From: Rubrobacter_A sp965214435
GTDB lineage: Bacteria; Actinomycetota; Rubrobacteria; Rubrobacterales; Rubrobacteraceae
DNA: 64,000 bases
Assembly: GCA_965214435.1 (NCBI GenBank)
Contig: OZ243960.1
Span: 496,001-560,000 of the forward strand
Reading direction: 5' to 3'
Under the pieces are notes generated by a model. It was not told the DNA's origin. It saw only the letters and a list, made by a program, of their open reading frames with translations, and searched no databases. The position numbers were made by a program, and so were the translations under genes. Positions 23,938-31,216 of the stretch are shown piece after piece. Within the stretch, counting starts at the first letter, position 1; each line of letters opens with the position of its first letter.

Positions 23938-24753
23938 TCAATCGCCCACCCCGCCGAGCCTCACGGAGACGTCCGCCGCTGTTCGTTTGACTTGCAGGCT
24001 GAGTTCCTCAGCCTTCTCTGGAGGAGTCCGGTATCGGGCCGCCGCCATGAGGACTGCGGCGACAGCCCGGTCACGATGGTCCCGCACGGGCGCTGAGATC
24101 CCGACCTCTTCGAGAGAGACCTCACCGTCGTTGACGGCACGGCCGAGTTCCCTAACGCCTTGCAAGTCTTTCAAGTACTCTCGGGGGTCGACGACGGTAC
24201 GCTCCGTGTAACGTTCGAGTCCCCGGTCGATGCGTCGCTGGACCTCTTCGGGTGACGCCTCCGCCAGAAAGACCTTTACGGAGGCGTTGGCGTGTCCCCG
24301 GAACTGCGTTCCGAGTGGAATGGTGTGCTTCACTCTCCTCGGGCTGGCGACCTGCTCGACCACCACGGCGGCCTCCTCATTCCAGACGACGAGCCCGCTA
24401 GTTTCCCCGGTTGCCTGGGCGAGGTCTTCGAGAAACGGCCGTGCCAGGCGGCGTACATCGAGGTTGGCTAGCATCGGGCTGGCGAGTTCTATCACGCCCA
24501 CCCCGAGCTGGAAGCGGTCGCTAGCCGGGTGGCGCTCGACGAGGGCGTTATCTTCCAGCGTCGCCAGTATGCGCGAGACCGTACTCTTGTGCAGTCCGAC
24601 GCGACGCGAGATCTCGGTTACCCCCAGAGACGGCTCTTCCCTGGAAAAAGCCTTGAGCACCTGTATACCGTTGCGCAACGCCGAGGTTCCCGTTCTCGCC
24701 GCCGGCTGATTACCTTCGCGGCCGTTAGCTTTTTCGGTAGCGTCCACCGCCAA
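23938..24753 (-). CDS. IclR-family transcription regulator
   Basis: The 271-residue regulator has a winged-helix domain (about 22-85, LGVTEISRRVGLHKSTVSRILATLE) and a GAF-like effector domain (about 95-265, with GLVVWNEEAAVVVEQV and EVGISAPVRDHRDRAVAAV). IclR proteins usually bind short inverted repeats and respond to a catabolic substrate. It is on the minus strand, downstream of and in the same direction as GlyA and the folate ligase. Palindromes at the two strong promoters of the cluster are its likely targets, which is an inference. Confidence 0.92.
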   Translation of the reverse strand: MAVDATEKANGREGNQPAARTGTSALRNGIQVLKAFSREEPSLGVTEISRRVGLHKSTVSRILATLEDNALVERHPASDRFQLGVGVIELASPMLANLDVRRLARPFLEDLAQATGETSGLVVWNEEAAVVVEQVASPRRVKHTIPLGTQFRGHANASVKVFLAEASPEEVQRRIDRGLERYTERTVVDPREYLKDLQGVRELGRAVNDGEVSLEEVGISAPVRDHRDRAVAAVLMAAARYRTPPEKAEELSLQVKRTAADVSVRLGGVGD

Positions 24754-24841
24754 CTCCCCCTAGTAAGAAATGATGCACGTTGCTAGACCTTCCAGGTTTG
24801 CGGCTTCCTCACCGAGTCCTGCCACAAGGACTATATTGTAC

Positions 24842-24860
24842 GCCAATATTCACTATCGGC
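24842..24860. promoter_or_regulatory. Inverted repeat upstream of iclR
   Basis: GCCAATATTCACTATCGGC has 7-base arms with one mismatch around a 5-base centre, about 90 bases upstream of the iclR start. It could be an autoregulatory site, although it does not resemble the GTTGCAA repeats. Confidence 0.35.
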
Positions 24861-24929
24861 ACCATTCCCACGGAACACGCTCTTCAAGGTGGCGGCGCGG
24901 CCGGCGAAGCAAGTCCGAGGCGTCTCAGG

Positions 24930-25529
24930 TCACCGCCGCGGGTTTACGGTATACCTGCCACCTTCCGTTACTATGAGGTCCACGCGCACGTCGTGTTCTT
25001 CGAACGGCACTGCATCGACCACCTGAAGCTCGAAGGCCGGGGCCACCAGCACCGGACGTTGCCCGGAGCATCGGGTAAGCAGCCTGTCATAGTAGCCTCC
25101 TCCGTAGCCCAGTCTCCCGCCCCCGGGATCAAAGGCGACACCGGGAACGAGCGCGAAGTCGACACCCTGAAGCTCTACGCGGGAGCACTTGTCCGGGTCC
25201 GGCTCTCGGATGCCCCAGGTCCCAGCTCGCAGATCCCGCGCCGGGTCTTTTACCTCGTAAAGCTCCAGCCGTCGCTCTTTCCGCTCTACCCTGGGGAGCA
25301 ACAACGCTTTTCCGTCGTTCAGGACGCGACGCACGAGCGCTTCGGTCCGTAGCTCGCTACCGAACCCGGCGTAGGCCAGCACCACCCCCGACCGCCGGTA
25401 GCTCTCAAGGCGCGTGACCCTCTCGATAATGGCCCGGCTCAGGGTATCCCGCACAGCGGCGTCCATAGCCCCACGCCGCGCGAGGACGGCCTCTCGCAAC
25501 GAGGACTTAGCGTCCTGGTCTCCGCTCAC
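24930..25529 (-). CDS. 5-formyltetrahydrofolate cyclo-ligase
   Basis: The enzyme (MTHFS) converts 5-formyl-THF to 5,10-methenyl-THF using ATP. The 199-residue protein shows AKSSLREAVLARRGAM at the N-terminus, LLPRVERKERRLELY near residue 100 and the signature LVPGVAFDPGGGRLGYGGGY near residues 148-167. 5-Formyl-THF is a side product of SHMT, so its location just downstream of glyA is functionally coherent. It helps keep folate cycling during glycine and sarcosine use. Confidence 0.93.
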   Translation of the reverse strand: MSGDQDAKSSLREAVLARRGAMDAAVRDTLSRAIIERVTRLESYRRSGVVLAYAGFGSELRTEALVRRVLNDGKALLLPRVERKERRLELYEVKDPARDLRAGTWGIREPDPDKCSRVELQGVDFALVPGVAFDPGGGRLGYGGGYYDRLLTRCSGQRPVLVAPAFELQVVDAVPFEEHDVRVDLIVTEGGRYTVNPRR

Positions 25530-25798
25530 AGGACGCTAGAGCCGCCCGCCCCGGGAGAAAATCTTCCCATTCATGACACGGTCCCCCAAGGTCCGTAGCC
25601 TCATCCATCCGCCGCCGTCAGGAGGATCATAGCCTCCCGCCGGATGCGCTCATCCGTGGAAGATGGCTGGCCGCCTCCAGCGCTTCCTCTATTGGCACGA
25701 GCTCGTACCGGGGCGGTTCCAGTCCTCGGGGTGCGGACTTTACGCTCCCCCGGGCACTGACCGGTAGGCGACCGGACTCGGTCATGATCTACTACAGC

Positions 25799-27193
25799 CT
25801 ACAGCCACGAGGGGCTTGTCGACGGCGCGGAGTCTTCTGAGGACGAATCTTCGACCGACGAAGGTTCCAGGTTCGTGGTTCTAGTCGGGGTATCGGGGTA
25901 GAGCGGGTACTTCTCCATCAGCGCCCGGCTCCGGTCCAGAAGTTGTTCCTTCTCCGACTCGAAGTCCCCGCCGAGAGCGCCCGCTATTATACGGCCAATC
26001 TCGCGCATGTCCTCTTCCACGAGGCCGCGCGTCGTCAGAGCCGGGGTGCCTATCCTGAGCCCCGACGGGTTCATCGGCGGCCGCGGGTCAAACGGTATGG
26101 TATTGCGGTTGGTCGTGATACCCACCTCCTCCAGCCGGTCCTCCGCGGTCTTGCCGTCGAGTTCGGTCGAAGTGAGGTCCACCAGCACGAGGTGCACGTC
26201 CGTGCCCCCGCTCACCACGGCGATGCCGTTCTCCTGCAACTCCCCGGCCAGCGCCCGGGCGTTCTCTATGGTCTGGCGCTGGCGGTCGCGAAAGCTCTCG
26301 CTCTGGGCTATGCGCATGGCGACCGCTTTGGCGGCGATGACATGCATCAGCGGCCCTCCCTGCTGGCCCGGGAAGATGGCGCTGTTTATCTTCTTGGCGT
26401 ACTCCTCTTTGCACAGGATCATGCCGCTCCGCGGCCCCACGAGCGTCTTGTGGACCGTGGTGGTCACCACGTCGGCGTACTCGACCGGGTTCGGGTGCAC
26501 GCCCCCGGCTACCAACCCGGAGAAGTGGGCCATGTCTACCATGAGCTTCGCGTCTACCGCGTCGGCTATCTCGCGGAAGGCGGCGAAGTCCAACTGCCGC
26601 GGATAAGCCGACCACCCGGCGACGATAAGCTTCGGCTTGTGCTCGTGGGCGAGCCGCTCGACCTCCTCCATGTCCACCAACAGATCGTCTTTCCTGACGT
26701 GATAGGGAACCGGATGGTAGAGCTTGCCGCTGACGTTGAGCTTCATACCGTGAGAGAGATGACCGCCGTGGTCCAACGCGAGCCCTAGAAAGGTGTCACC
26801 GGGGTCCATGAGCGCCATGTACACCGCGTTGTTGGCTTGGGCGCCGGAGTGCGGCTGGACGTTGACGTGTTCGGCCCCGAAGACCTCTTTCGCCCGGTCT
26901 ATGGCGAGCTGCTCGGCGACGTCCACCTCTTCACAGCCACCGTAGTACCTCTTGCCCGGATAGCCCTCGGCGTACTTGTTGGTGAGTACGGAACCAACCG
27001 CCTCCATTATCGCCTGCGGAACGAAGTTCTCCGAGGCGATCATCTCCAATGTACCCCGCTGGCGCTCTAACTCACGCCCCAGCACCCCGTAAATCTCAGG
27101 GTCTACCTCCGAGAGCGGAGCCGTCATATAACCTACCGGAAGCTCGACCGAAGATGCAGCCATCCTACCCTCCGAAGTCCGCTGATCCACCAC
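25799..27193 (-). CDS. glyA: Serine hydroxymethyltransferase
   Basis: GlyA interconverts glycine plus 5,10-methylene-THF and serine. The 464-residue protein has EMIASENFVPQAIMEAVGS near residue 50, NKYAEGYPGKRYYGGCE near residue 75, VNVQPHSGAQANNAVY, and the PLP-binding Lys in VVTTTVHKTLVGPRSG near residue 240 (TTTTHKT in most). The GTG at 27193 has AAGGAG six bases upstream; an ATG at 27232 lacks support. The C-terminal 25 residues form a Ser-rich acidic tail that is not part of the usual enzyme. Its place beside the oxidases points to use of glycine and one-carbon units. Confidence 0.95.
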   Translation of the reverse strand: MVDQRTSEGRMAASSVELPVGYMTAPLSEVDPEIYGVLGRELERQRGTLEMIASENFVPQAIMEAVGSVLTNKYAEGYPGKRYYGGCEEVDVAEQLAIDRAKEVFGAEHVNVQPHSGAQANNAVYMALMDPGDTFLGLALDHGGHLSHGMKLNVSGKLYHPVPYHVRKDDLLVDMEEVERLAHEHKPKLIVAGWSAYPRQLDFAAFREIADAVDAKLMVDMAHFSGLVAGGVHPNPVEYADVVTTTVHKTLVGPRSGMILCKEEYAKKINSAIFPGQQGGPLMHVIAAKAVAMRIAQSESFRDRQRQTIENARALAGELQENGIAVVSGGTDVHLVLVDLTSTELDGKTAEDRLEEVGITTNRNTIPFDPRPPMNPSGLRIGTPALTTRGLVEEDMREIGRIIAGALGGDFESEKEQLLDRSRALMEKYPLYPDTPTRTTNLEPSSVEDSSSEDSAPSTSPSWL

Positions 27194-27321
27194 AGAATTC
27201 TCCTTCCCTGACCTTTTCGACCATGTCCGCAATCACCGCTGAAATAACTCTACCGTACTCCAGAGCCCACCGGCGCCAGAGAGCCGGAAGCTTATCCTCC
27301 CAAACTTACGCCCTCGTAACC

Positions 27322-27350
27322 TTGACAAGCTAACTACTAGCCTTTATCCT
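27322..27350 (+). promoter_or_regulatory. Promoter of the gcvT-like / sarcosine oxidase operon
   Basis: A perfect -35 TTGACA (27322-27327) is followed after 17 bases by TATCCT (27345-27350). The predicted start is near 27357, giving a 186-base leader before the ATG at 27543. Confidence 0.65.
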
Positions 27351-27365
27351 CACGTTCACAACGTT

Positions 27366-27382
27366 GTTGTTTGTTCTGCAAC
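27366..27382. promoter_or_regulatory. Candidate IclR operator at about +10 to +26
   Basis: GTTGTTTGTTCTGCAAC keeps the outer bases GTTG and TGCAAC of the 17-bp palindrome at 23570-23586 and sits at the same distance from its promoter. A perfect CAACGTTG palindrome directly precedes it (27359-27366). Confidence 0.5.
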
Positions 27383-27542
27383 AGCGAGTTACAAGAGTCA
27401 AGGGGTGGTGAAGTTGGAGGAGTTCATTGGAAAAGGTCGAATGGTGGAGGATAAATGCGTGCGCCATCCGGGTGAGGTATAAGAGATGCTACGAGCCAAT
27501 ACGCGCGGTTAGAATAAGGACTGCGAGCACGGGAGGTAGATA

Positions 27543-28841
27543 ATGCCGGAGAGAAGAACGCCGCTGTACGACTTTCACCTACGTTCGGCGAGAAACCTGG
27601 TAAAGGGCGGGGGGGAGTACATGTTCCCTACGTCTTACATGTCGCCGGTCGAGGAGCATTTGAACGTCCGCAGGAACGCGGGGGTGCAGGACCTCTCGAC
27701 GATGGGCGAGGTGGACGTCAAGGGGCCTGGGGCCGAGAGGCTCGTGCGGCGTTTGCTTGCCAACGAGGTGCAGGACATGGAGCCGGGCCAGCTCCGGTAC
27801 TCGACCATGTGCAACGAGCGGGGCGGCATTGTGGACGACGTGACCGTCTACAAGTTCGACGAGGAGCATTTCATGGTCGTCCTCAGCTCCGGGCCGCGGG
27901 TGAGGAACCACCGCTGGATCTCCGATCACGCCAAAGGGTCGAGCGCCTACGTTACGGACATGACGGCGGCCATCGCCCTCCTCTCGGTGCAGGGGCCGCT
28001 GTCGCGAATTTACCTCAAGACCGTGGTCGAGGGCGTGGACCTCGACGCGTTGAGGTTCTTCCGTTTCGCGCCCGGTATGATCGGCGGGGTGGAAGTAATA
28101 ATCTCCCGCTCCGGTTACACGGGGGAGCTTGGTTACGAGCTGTACGTACCGGCGGACCAGGCCGGGTGGCTCTGGGAGCACATCCTCGCCACCGGCCGGA
28201 AGTTCGAGCTCAGACCCTACGGCCTTGAGGCCATGCAGTCCCTGAGGATCGAGAAGGCTCTGCCCCTGTACGGCCCGGACATCAGCGAGGAGTATACGCC
28301 GTTCCACTTGGGCCTCGACCGCTTTATCCGGCTGCGCAAGCGGGAGTTTATAGGCCGGGAGGCCCTGCTGCGGGCTCAGGAGCGGGGGCTCGACCGGCGG
28401 TGGGTCGGCCTTACCATCGAGAGCGAGGTACCAGCTTCCCAGGGAGACGGTATCTACGCCATAGGAGACGTCGCGACCTTCCGGGAGATAGTAGAGACCG
28501 GGGCGGAAGCCGGCGAGTACGAGGACGAGTTGACGCCGGCAAACCGGCAGGTCGGCCACGTTACGTCCAGCGCGTGGGGGCCTTCGGTGGGCAAGATGCT
28601 CGTCATGGCTTTCGTGGACACCGCCCACGTCTGGCCCGGCGGCAACCTCCTCGTGAACATTAACGGCCGGCCCGTGCCCGCCAAAGTCGTCCAAACCCCG
28701 TTCTTCGACCCGGAGATGGCCCGCGCCCGGTCCAAGCCACAGGAAGACCAGCAGCGCTCCAAGCCCTCTCCTTCGCCGATGCCGGTCCTGGACTCCCAGG
28801 CCAGCCTCGCGGCGGTGCACTCCGGCAACGGGAGGAGATGA
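27543..28841 (+). CDS. GcvT-family aminomethyltransferase-like protein
   Basis: The 432-residue protein is built like the glycine cleavage T protein: LSTMGEVDVKGPGAERLVRR near residue 50, QLRYSTMCNERGGIVDDVTV near residue 80, a SRSGYTGELGYELYV motif near residue 195 and LGLDRFIRLRKREFIGREAL near residue 260. Such proteins transfer one-carbon units from methylamines to THF. It overlaps the sarcosine oxidase gene by four bases (ATGA). No GcvH or GcvP is nearby, so it probably captures formaldehyde or methyl groups from sarcosine-like substrates onto THF. The C-terminal 45 residues are Ser/Pro/Gln-rich. Confidence 0.87.
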   Translation: MPERRTPLYDFHLRSARNLVKGGGEYMFPTSYMSPVEEHLNVRRNAGVQDLSTMGEVDVKGPGAERLVRRLLANEVQDMEPGQLRYSTMCNERGGIVDDVTVYKFDEEHFMVVLSSGPRVRNHRWISDHAKGSSAYVTDMTAAIALLSVQGPLSRIYLKTVVEGVDLDALRFFRFAPGMIGGVEVIISRSGYTGELGYELYVPADQAGWLWEHILATGRKFELRPYGLEAMQSLRIEKALPLYGPDISEEYTPFHLGLDRFIRLRKREFIGREALLRAQERGLDRRWVGLTIESEVPASQGDGIYAIGDVATFREIVETGAEAGEYEDELTPANRQVGHVTSSAWGPSVGKMLVMAFVDTAHVWPGGNLLVNINGRPVPAKVVQTPFFDPEMARARSKPQEDQQRSKPSPSPMPVLDSQASLAAVHSGNGRR

Positions 28842-30136
28842 TGGCCGGGGTAAACTACTCCGGCCACTACGACGCCATCGTGCTGGGGGTCGGCGCGATG
28901 GGAAGCGCCACCTGCTACCAACTGGCAAAGCGTGGAAAGCGGGTGCTGGGTCTGGAGCAGTACGGCATCCCGCACGCGCTGGGCTCCTCGCACGGCCACA
29001 CCCGCATCATCCGGATGGCCTACTACGAGGACCCCTCATACGTCTGGCTGCTCAAGCGCGCCTACGAGTTGTGGCGGGAGATACAGCGCGAGGCGGGCGA
29101 GAAGCTTCTCCACACGACCGGCTCCATAGATGCCGGTTCCGAGGACAGTTGGCTATTCCAGGGCTCGTGGGACTCTTGCCGGCTGCACGACCTCCCGCAC
29201 GAAGTCCTAACCGGTGCCGAGTTGCATCGCCGATATACCGGCTACAAGTTGCCCAACGACCACCTCGCGCTTTTCCAGCCCGATGGAGGATTTCTCGCCC
29301 CGGAGCGGTGCATCGTTTCCTACGTAATGGCGGCGCAGAACCGGGGGGCCGAGATCCACGCGCACGAAAAGGTCTTGGACTGGCAACCGCTGGACGGCGG
29401 GGTGCGGGTGCACACCGACCGCGGGACCTACGAGGCGGACAAACTCGTGGTTACCGCCGGGGCCTGGGACGCCGACCTGCTGGATGTCCTCGACGGCCTC
29501 GCCGTGCCCGAGCGGCAGGTACTGGCGTGGCTGCAGCCCACCCGCCCCGAACGCTTCCGGCCGGAGAACTTCCCGGTATTCAATTTGCTCGTGGACGAGG
29601 GCCGCTTCTACGGCTTTCCGGTCTTTGGGGTGCCGGGCTTCAAGTTCGGCAAGTACTTCCATTTAAACGAGACAGGCCCGGCCGACGAGATCGACTGGGA
29701 GCCTCACGGCTACGACGAGCAGCTATTGCGGGACTTCGCCGAGCGGTACTTCCCGGACGGCTGCGGCCCCACGATGAGCCTCGCCGCCTGCATGTTCACC
29801 AACACCCCCGACCACCACTTCATCATAGACGTACATCCGGAGTACGAGCAGGTGTCGTTCGCCTCGCCGTGTTCCGGGCACGGCTTCAAGTTTATGAGCG
29901 TGATCGGGGAGATCATGGCGGACCTGGCCGAAAAGGGAATGACTCCCCACGACATAAGCCTCTTCCGCTTGGACCGCTTCGGGCCGTCACCCGCCGGTCC
30001 CGGAACTTCCCCGGCTAGTCAGACCGTCGTCGAGCGCAACGGGCATTCTGACAACGGGCATTCCAGCAACAGGCACTCCAGCAACGGCAAGCCCCACTCC
30101 TTCCCGCGGGCGGCGGAGATAAATACGTTCTGGTAA
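28838..30136 (+). CDS. Monomeric sarcosine oxidase-like flavoenzyme
   Basis: The 432-residue protein has the FAD motif AIVLGVGAMGSATCYQLAKR near residue 10, SSHGHTRIIRMAYYEDP near residue 50, and the MSOX signature CMFTNTPDHHFIIDVHPEY near residue 315, in which the Cys corresponds to the covalent FAD attachment site. GHGFKFMSVIGE follows. It would oxidise sarcosine to glycine, formaldehyde and H2O2; N-methyltryptophan oxidase activity is an alternative. The last 50 residues are a His/Asn/Ser-rich tail with repeated NGHS-like units not seen in the enzyme core. The ATG overlaps the gcvT-like stop. Confidence 0.9.
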   Translation: MMAGVNYSGHYDAIVLGVGAMGSATCYQLAKRGKRVLGLEQYGIPHALGSSHGHTRIIRMAYYEDPSYVWLLKRAYELWREIQREAGEKLLHTTGSIDAGSEDSWLFQGSWDSCRLHDLPHEVLTGAELHRRYTGYKLPNDHLALFQPDGGFLAPERCIVSYVMAAQNRGAEIHAHEKVLDWQPLDGGVRVHTDRGTYEADKLVVTAGAWDADLLDVLDGLAVPERQVLAWLQPTRPERFRPENFPVFNLLVDEGRFYGFPVFGVPGFKFGKYFHLNETGPADEIDWEPHGYDEQLLRDFAERYFPDGCGPTMSLAACMFTNTPDHHFIIDVHPEYEQVSFASPCSGHGFKFMSVIGEIMADLAEKGMTPHDISLFRLDRFGPSPAGPGTSPASQTVVERNGHSDNGHSSNRHSSNGKPHSFPRAAEINTFW

Positions 30137-30270
30137 CAGACTGCGGGAATGAGAGCGAAAGAACTGGCCGAATCGGTCAATCGCTTGCTGGTAGACTAGA
30201 AAGGACATTGTAACGGTATTTGGGGTTGCCAGTACCTAGAGAGATAGTCCTTCTACGGCGTCCGGTAAAG

Positions 30271-30903
30271 TTAGTTGCGGCCGCGGACTACCCGGGCGGC
30301 TTCGGTACGGCTCTTGACGCCTAATAGTTTGTAGGCGGCGCGCAGGTGCTGTTTCACGGTCGACTCGGAGAGGTACAGTTGGCGGGCGATCTGGGCGTTG
30401 CTCAACCCGTCGACCACTAACTCCAGTATCTCCCTTTGACGGGCGGTGAGGGCGTCGAAGTCCATCGGCTCTTCGTTGGTAATAAGACGTTCCAGCAGGC
30501 TGCGCGGCGCGACGATCTCACCCTTTGAAGCTACCCCCAGCGCCCGGATGATCTGGTCCGGCTCCATCCTGGCGTGCAGAAAGCCCCGAGCCCCGGCTTG
30601 TAAGGCACTCCGGACGAGAGGTAGGTCTATGCTCAGGGTAAAGACCAGCACGGAAGTCTCCGGCGCCGCCTCCCGAACCTGCTTTATGCTCTCCGTCAGG
30701 TTATCCAGCCTCCCGGGAAAAAAGCAAATTATGGTGCACGACGGCGCTGCTCCCTCCGGCAACTCTTCCCCGAGGTACACCTGTGCGTCGTTTTCGAGAA
30801 TGCGCTCCATCCCGACCTCTACGACCGGATAACTGCCGCGGACCCAAACAGCTCCTAGACGGCCCGAGTGATTGTTTGTAGGTTCTGCCATCTCGCTATT
30901 CAA
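30271..30903 (-). CDS. LuxR/NarL-type regulator with a degenerate receiver
   Basis: The 210-residue protein has a receiver-like domain (about 15-130) and a LuxR helix-turn-helix (about 145-207: LTARQREILELVVDGLSNAQ and LSESTVKQHLRAAYKLL). The strand that should carry the phospho-acceptor Asp reads SCTIICFFPGRLDN, with no Asp, and the usual acidic pair after the first strand is missing. It is therefore unlikely to be controlled by a histidine kinase. The TTG start at 30903 has GGAGAGG upstream. It lies divergent from the c-di-GMP riboswitch gene and may control the polysaccharide region. Confidence 0.88.
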   Translation of the reverse strand: MNSEMAEPTNNHSGRLGAVWVRGSYPVVEVGMERILENDAQVYLGEELPEGAAPSCTIICFFPGRLDNLTESIKQVREAAPETSVLVFTLSIDLPLVRSALQAGARGFLHARMEPDQIIRALGVASKGEIVAPRSLLERLITNEEPMDFDALTARQREILELVVDGLSNAQIARQLYLSESTVKQHLRAAYKLLGVKSRTEAARVVRGRN

Positions 30904-30973
30904 ACGCCTCTCCTAGAAAATTCGCCTCTCAAACAGGCTGCTATGTAAGAGATTCTACACAATGGACGTATAA

Positions 30974-31006
30974 GGTGCTAGCACTTTGTACGGTGCTAGC
31001 CACTTT
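30974..31006. promoter_or_regulatory. Two near-identical palindromic direct repeats
   Basis: GGTGCTAGCACTTT (30974-30987) and GGTGCTAGCCACTTT (30992-31006) are repeated 18 bases apart. The first contains the perfect palindrome GTGCTAGCAC. They lie in the divergent region between the LuxR-type gene and the riboswitch and are good operator candidates. Confidence 0.5.
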
Positions 31007-31095
31007 AAACCAGTTCGTACAGGCGTGGGTAACCTCTCCGGTCCCCGTAGCACATTAAAGATATTCGTCTCATGTGCCGATATACACCTTAGTCG

Positions 31096-31170
31096 ATAAA
31101 GGCAAACTCGTCGCGAGGCGGGGACGCAAAGCCACGGACCTCTACTCCTCAGAGGCAGCCGGGTTGCCAA
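31096..31170 (+). promoter_or_regulatory. Cyclic di-GMP riboswitch, GEMM-I type
   Basis: The conserved GEMM-I features occur in order: AAAGGCAAACTC, a short P2 hairpin, GGGGACGCAAAGCCACGGACC, a variable stem and GGCAGCCGGGTTGCC. These are the c-di-GMP binding core. It lies 47 bases before the GTG of a secreted glycosidase and heads the exopolysaccharide region. Identification is by eye against the consensus. Confidence 0.9.
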
Positions 31171-31177
31171 CGAAGCG

Positions 31178-31211
31178 CGTTCCTGGCTCGTCGTGAGGGT
31201 GGAGAGGAACG
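31178..31211 (+). promoter_or_regulatory. Hairpin overlapping the ribosome site after the c-di-GMP aptamer
   Basis: CGTTCCT (31178-31184) is perfectly complementary to AGGAACG (31205-31211). The 3' arm covers the end of the Shine-Dalgarno GGAGAGG (31201-31207) used by the GTG at 31217. This suggests translational output. Confidence 0.5.
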
Positions 31212-31216
31212 TTAAA

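Noticed and set aside
27579..28928. 449-codon frame antisense to the gcvT-like gene
   Set aside because: Shadow of a gene with clear GcvT motifs; the antisense product is Pro/Arg/His-rich without domains.
30974..31006. Start of a CRISPR-like array
   Set aside because: Only two copies, 14-15 bases long, with a 4-base spacer; operator sites are more likely.
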